Shown here piece by piece: positions 59,901 through 64,000 of a DNA stretch of 64,000 nucleotides; position 1 is the first letter of the stretch, and every line of letters starts with the position of its first letter. The position numbers and the translations under genes were made by a program. This DNA is from Tetragonia tetragonoides (taxonomy: Eukaryota; Streptophyta; Magnoliopsida; Caryophyllales; Aizoaceae): assembly GCA_038025085.1 (NCBI GenBank), contig CM076145.1:12683000-12746999 (forward strand), written 5' to 3'. The notes under the pieces were generated by a model, which worked only from the letters and a program-made list of their open reading frames with translations, was not told where the DNA came from and searched no databases.

Positions 59901-60231
59901 AAGCTTTTGAAAGCATTTACGCGTTTTAAAAGCTCATACGACAAGGGTGAAAGAGATTGAGTTCTTTTGTGTTGTATATTAATAGAAAGCATTCAAATGC
60001 TTTATTTGCATTAATTTTAGTGGGAAACTACACCAAGGATGTTTACAAGTGCAAACAAGCTTCAACTCAAGCTTTTGAATGCATTTACGCGTTTTAACAG
60101 TTTTTACGACTAGGGTGAAATAGATTGAGTTCTTTTGTGTTGTATATTAAGTGAAAAAACCCAAATGCTTTCTTTGCATTCAATTGAGTGAGAAACTACA
60201 CCAAGGATGTTTACAAGTACAAACAAGCTTT
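56982..60231. repeat. ~168 bp tandem satellite, block VI
   Basis: Continuous satellite from the second GTTCT to the solo LTR. A four-monomer cassette (AAATGCCTT.. then GACTAGTCGAAAAGAG then ACAACTACAAAC then GCATTCAAATGCTT) occurs at about 57350 and again at about 59650. One shortened monomer near 59500 fuses GAGTTCTTT to ACATTC. No gene is seen. Confidence 0.96.
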
Positions 60232-60904
60232 TGATGCAGGAGAAAGTACGTTAAAGGACAATCAAGAAGACGATGAATCAAGAACGTCCAAGAACCCATT
60301 TCTTTAAACGTTAATGCTTGATCTTGAGCTGCTCATTGCTAAGAGTATAATTCCACGTGAGGTAAAACGTGAGGTAACTATATTAGAGTGGAAAGAAGTT
60401 GATTAGAAACTGAAAACAAGTGGCGTTAAGGCAAAAGGAAACTAAAGGAAACTGTTACAACCGGTTTTAGCCTTGGGCGCCAAGGAATTAGCTGTTTATG
60501 TTTAATTTCGTTTGACTATTTCCTTAATTAGTTAGAATATGTTTAGGAAAGTAGTAATCTGATTATTAGTAGCATTAGGAGTCCATTAAGTATTAGGAAA
60601 GCTGTTATTTAGTTCGTTTTACAATTGTAATCAGTATTATAGTTAGTTTCCGATTTGGATTAGGATTAGGATTCCGAATAGCTTTAGATTTCTTTGTCTA
60701 TAAATGGGGGAGAGCTTTGCTATTGTAAACTCGTGTTTTGATGATTAATAATTGAATACATGAGTATTTACCCCTCAAACTGAGTGATTCAGGTTGAAAC
60801 CCTTACGAGTGATTCGTGAGTTGTTCTTTTGTGATTCTTGAACAAGATCCCTTTGTGTGATACTATCAAAGGTTAATTTCCGTTTTGTTACTGATTTCAC
60901 ATCA
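60232..60904 (+). mobile_element. Solo LTR related to E4/E3
   Basis: A 673 bp insert, TGATGCAGGAG to CACATCA, flanked by GCTTT (left) and GCTTC (right), a duplication with one mismatch. From about 60450 to the end it closely follows the E4 LTR (CCTTGGGCGCCAAG, TATAAATG at 60699, CCGTTTTGTTACTG). The first ~215 bases do not match E3 or E4 beyond the terminal TGATGC. There is no internal region, so it is a solo LTR of a variant subfamily. Confidence 0.88.
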
Positions 60905-63900
60905 GCTTCAACTCAAGCTTTTGAATGCAGTTACGCGTTTTCATAGCTCTTACGACTTGGGTGAAAGAGATTGAGTTCTTTTGTGTTGTATATTAAGAGA
61001 AAGCACCCAAATGCTTTGTATGCATTCATTTGAGTGAGAAACTACACCAAGGATGTTTACAAGTACAAACAAGCTTTAACTCCACCTTTTGAATGCATTT
61101 ACGCGTTTTCACAGCTCTTACATCTAGGGTGAAAGAGTTTGAGTTCTTTTGTGTTGTATATTAAGAGAAAGCACCCAAATGTTTTGTTTGCATTCATTTG
61201 AGTGAGAAACTACACCAAGGATGTTTACAAGTACAAACAAGCTTCAACTCAAGCTTTTGAGTGCATTTACGCGTTTCTAAATATCATACGACTAGGGTGA
61301 AAGAGATTGAGTACTTTCGTGTTGTATATAAAGAGAAAGCACCCAAATGCTTTGTTTGCATTCATTTGAGCTGAAACTACACCAAGGATGTTTACAAGTA
61401 CAAACCAGCATCAACTCAAGCTTTTGAATCCATTTAAGCGTTTTAACATCTCTTACTACTAGGTGAAAGAGATTGAGTTCTTTTGTGTTGTATATATTAA
61501 GAGAAAGCACCCAAATGCTTTGTTTGCATTAATTTAAGGGAGAAACTACACCAAAGATGTTTACAAGTATAAACAAGCTTCAACTCAAGCTTTTGAATGC
61601 ATTTACGCGTTTTAAAAGCTCATACGACTAGGGTGAAAGAGATTGAATTCTTTTGTGTTGTATATTAAGAGAAAGCACCCAAATGCTTTGTTTGCATTCA
61701 TTTGAGTGTGAATCTACACCAATGATGTTTACAAGTACAAACAAGCTTCAACTCAAGCTTTTGAGTGCATTTACGTGTTTCTAAATATCATACGACTAGG
61801 GTGAAAGAGATTGAGTACTTTCGTGTTGTATATAAAGAGAAAGCACCCAAATGCTTTGTTTGCATTCATTTAAGGTGCAACTACACCGAGGATGTTTACA
61901 AGTACAAACCAGCATCAACTCAAGCTTTTGAATGCATTTATGCGTTTTAACATCTCTTACAACTAGGTGAAAGAGATTGAGTTCTTTTGTGTTGTATATT
62001 AAGAGAAAGCACCCAAATGCTTTGTTTGCATTAATTTAAGGGAGAAACTACACCAAGGATGTTTACAAGTATAAACAAGCTTCAACTCAAGCTTTTGAAT
62101 GCATTTACGCGTTTTAAAAGCTCATACGACTAGGGTGAAGGAGATTGAGTTCTTTTGTGTTGTATATTAGGAGAAAGAACTTAAATGTTTTGTTTCCAAT
62201 CATTTGGGTGTGAAATTACACCAAGTATGTTTACAAGTACAAACAAGCTTCAACTCAAGCTTTTGAATGCATTGATGCGTTTTAAAAGCTCACACGACTA
62301 GGGTGAAAGAGATTGAGTTCTCTTGTGATGTATATTAAGAGAAAGCACCCAAATGCTTTGTTTGCATTCATTTTAGTGAGAAACTACACCAAGGATGTTT
62401 ACAAGTATAAACAAGCTTCAACTCTAGCTTCTGAATGCATTTTCGCGTTTTAACAACTCTTACGACTAGGTGATAGAGTTTGAGTTGTTTTGTGTTATAT
62501 ATTAAGAGAAAGCACCCAAATGCTTTGTTTGCATTCATTTGAGAGAGAAACTACACCAAGGATGTTTACAAGTACAAACAAGCTTCAACTCAAGCTTTTG
62601 AATGCATTTACGCGTTTTAACAGCTCTTACGACTAGGGTGAAAGAGATTGAGTTCTTTTGTGTTGTATATTAAGAGAAAGCACTTAAATGCTATGTTTGC
62701 ATTCATTTGAGTGTGAAACAACACCAAGTATGTTTACATGTTCAAACAAGCATCAACTCAAGCTTTTCAATGCATTTACGCGTTTTAACAGCTCTTGCGA
62801 CTAGGTGAAAGAGATTGATTTCTTTTGTGTTTTATATTAAGAGAAAGCACCCAAATGCTTTGTTCGCATTCCTTTGAGCGTGAAACTATGCCAAGGATGT
62901 TTACAAGTACAAACAAGCTTCAACACAAGCTTTTGAATGGTTTTACGCGTTTTAAAATCTCATACGACTAGGGTGAAAGAGATTGAGTTCTTTTGTGATG
63001 TATAGTAAGAGAAAGCACCTAAATGCCTTCTTTGCATTCATTTGAGTGAGAAACTACACCAAGGATGTTTACAGGAACAAACAAGCTTCAACTCAAGTTT
63101 TTGAATGCATTTCCGCGTTTTAACAACTCTTACGACTAGTCGAAAAGAGATTGAGTTCTTTTGTGTTGTATATTAAGAAAAAGCACACAAATGCTTTGTT
63201 TACATTCATTTGAGTGTGAAAGTACACCAAGGATGTTCACAACTACAAACAAGCTTCAACTCAAGCTTTTAAATGCATTTACGCGTTTTAAAAGCTCATA
63301 CGACAAGGGTGAAAGAGATTGAGTTCTTTTGTGTTGTATATTAAGAAAAAGCATTCAAATGCTTTATTTGCATTCATTTGAGTGAGAAACTACACCAAGG
63401 ATATTTACAAGTGCAACAAGCATCAACTCAAGCTTTTCAATGCATTTACGCGTTTTAACAGCTCTTACGACTAGGTGAAAGAGATTGTGTTCTTTTGTGT
63501 TATATATTAGGAGAAAGCTGCCAAATGCTTTGTTTGCATTCATTTGAGGTTTAAACTATACCAAGGATGTTTACAAGTACAAACAAGCTTCAACTCAAGC
63601 TTTTGAATGCATTTACGCATTTTATAAGCTCATACGTCTAGGGTGAAAGAGATTGAGTTCTTTTGTGTTGTATATTAAAAGAAAGCACCCAAATGCTTTG
63701 TTTGAATTCATTTGAGTGACAAACTACAACAAGGATGTTTACAAGTCCAAACAAGCTTCAACTCAAGATTTTGAATGCATTTACGCGTTTTAAAACCTCA
63801 TACGACTAGGGTGAAAGAGATTGAGTTCTTTTGTGTTATATAATAAGAGAAAGCACACAAATGCTTTGTGTGCATTCATTTGAGTGTGAAACTACACCAA

Positions 63901-64000
63901 GGATGTTTACAAGTACAGACAAGCTTCAACTCAAGCTTTTGAATGCGTTTACGCGTTTTAAAACTTCAATTGACTAGGGTGAAAGAGATTGAGTTCTTTG
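60905..64000. repeat. ~168 bp tandem satellite, block VII
   Basis: Continuous satellite to the window edge. A roughly 500 bp (three-monomer) unit marked by TTTCTAAATATCATACGAC recurs at 61275 and 61777. The AAATGCCTTC cassette recurs at about 63015. No gene is seen. Confidence 0.96.

Noticed and set aside
15020..60909. Insertion hot spot in the monomer: three of five LTR insertions fall within about 20 bp around the AAGCTT pair
   Set aside because: With five insertions such clustering is expected by chance roughly four times in ten; too few events.
1..64000. Telomeric or rDNA location
   Set aside because: No telomere-type heptamer runs and no rRNA or 5S-like sequence were noticed.

Overview
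This window looks like a satellite array from a plant nuclear genome, very probably an angiosperm and by codon and AT character a eudicot; I cannot name the species. About 45 kb of the 64 kb is one head-to-tail tandem repeat with a ~168 bp monomer, roughly 268 copies by subtraction. The rest is transposable elements that interrupted it. There is no ordinary single-copy host gene; the only host-derived coding sequence is a gene fragment carried inside a small DNA transposon.

Layout. Satellite fills 1-15024, 18802-20759, 23908-27655, 28942-41571, 42391-47673, 56982-60231 and 60905-64000. Insertions: E1 (15025-18801, minus), an LTR element with gag remnants, an unidentified ORF and no pol; E4 (20760-23907, minus), an LTR element with gag and an acidic tail; a PIF/Harbinger (Tourist-like) element (27656-28941) carrying a captured plant gene fragment; a solo LTR of a third family (41572-42390); E2 (47674-56981, plus), the only element with pol, a Ty3/gypsy element; E3 (48225-51388, plus), a short element nested inside E2 just after its primer-binding site; and a solo LTR (60232-60904) related to E4. 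Target-site duplications bracket the insertions: CAAGC, ACAAA, TTA, AGAG/AAGAG, GTTCT, CTATT and an imperfect GCTTY.

How they relate. E1 and E2 share a nearly identical 5' leader, related LTRs and an LTR-encoded C-terminal reading frame, so E1 looks like a non-autonomous partner of E2-type elements. E3 and E4 form a second family that lacks reverse transcriptase, RNase H and integrase and would need a helper. All LTR families start TGATG or TGATAC and end CATCA or TATCA and, where visible, use an initiator-Met-tRNA-type primer site. Coding regions are decayed: E2 has two nonsense codons, two frameshifts and a missing reverse-transcriptase segment; E3 has a His in place of the protease Asp; the gag genes of E1 and E4 are shifted. 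LTR pairs differ by about 1.9% (E4), 3.0% (E1), 3.6% (E2) and 3.7% (E3), counted by eye.

The satellite has higher-order structure: a 12-monomer unit of 2013 bp repeated in 2.7-7.7 kb, a 6208 bp duplication on top of it, and local 991, 839, 1530 and 182 bp duplications. A long AT-rich ~168 bp satellite invaded by an element with a CRM-like integrase and by non-autonomous relatives is the usual composition of a plant centromere, so a centromeric or pericentromeric origin is my leading inference. It is not proven from sequence alone.
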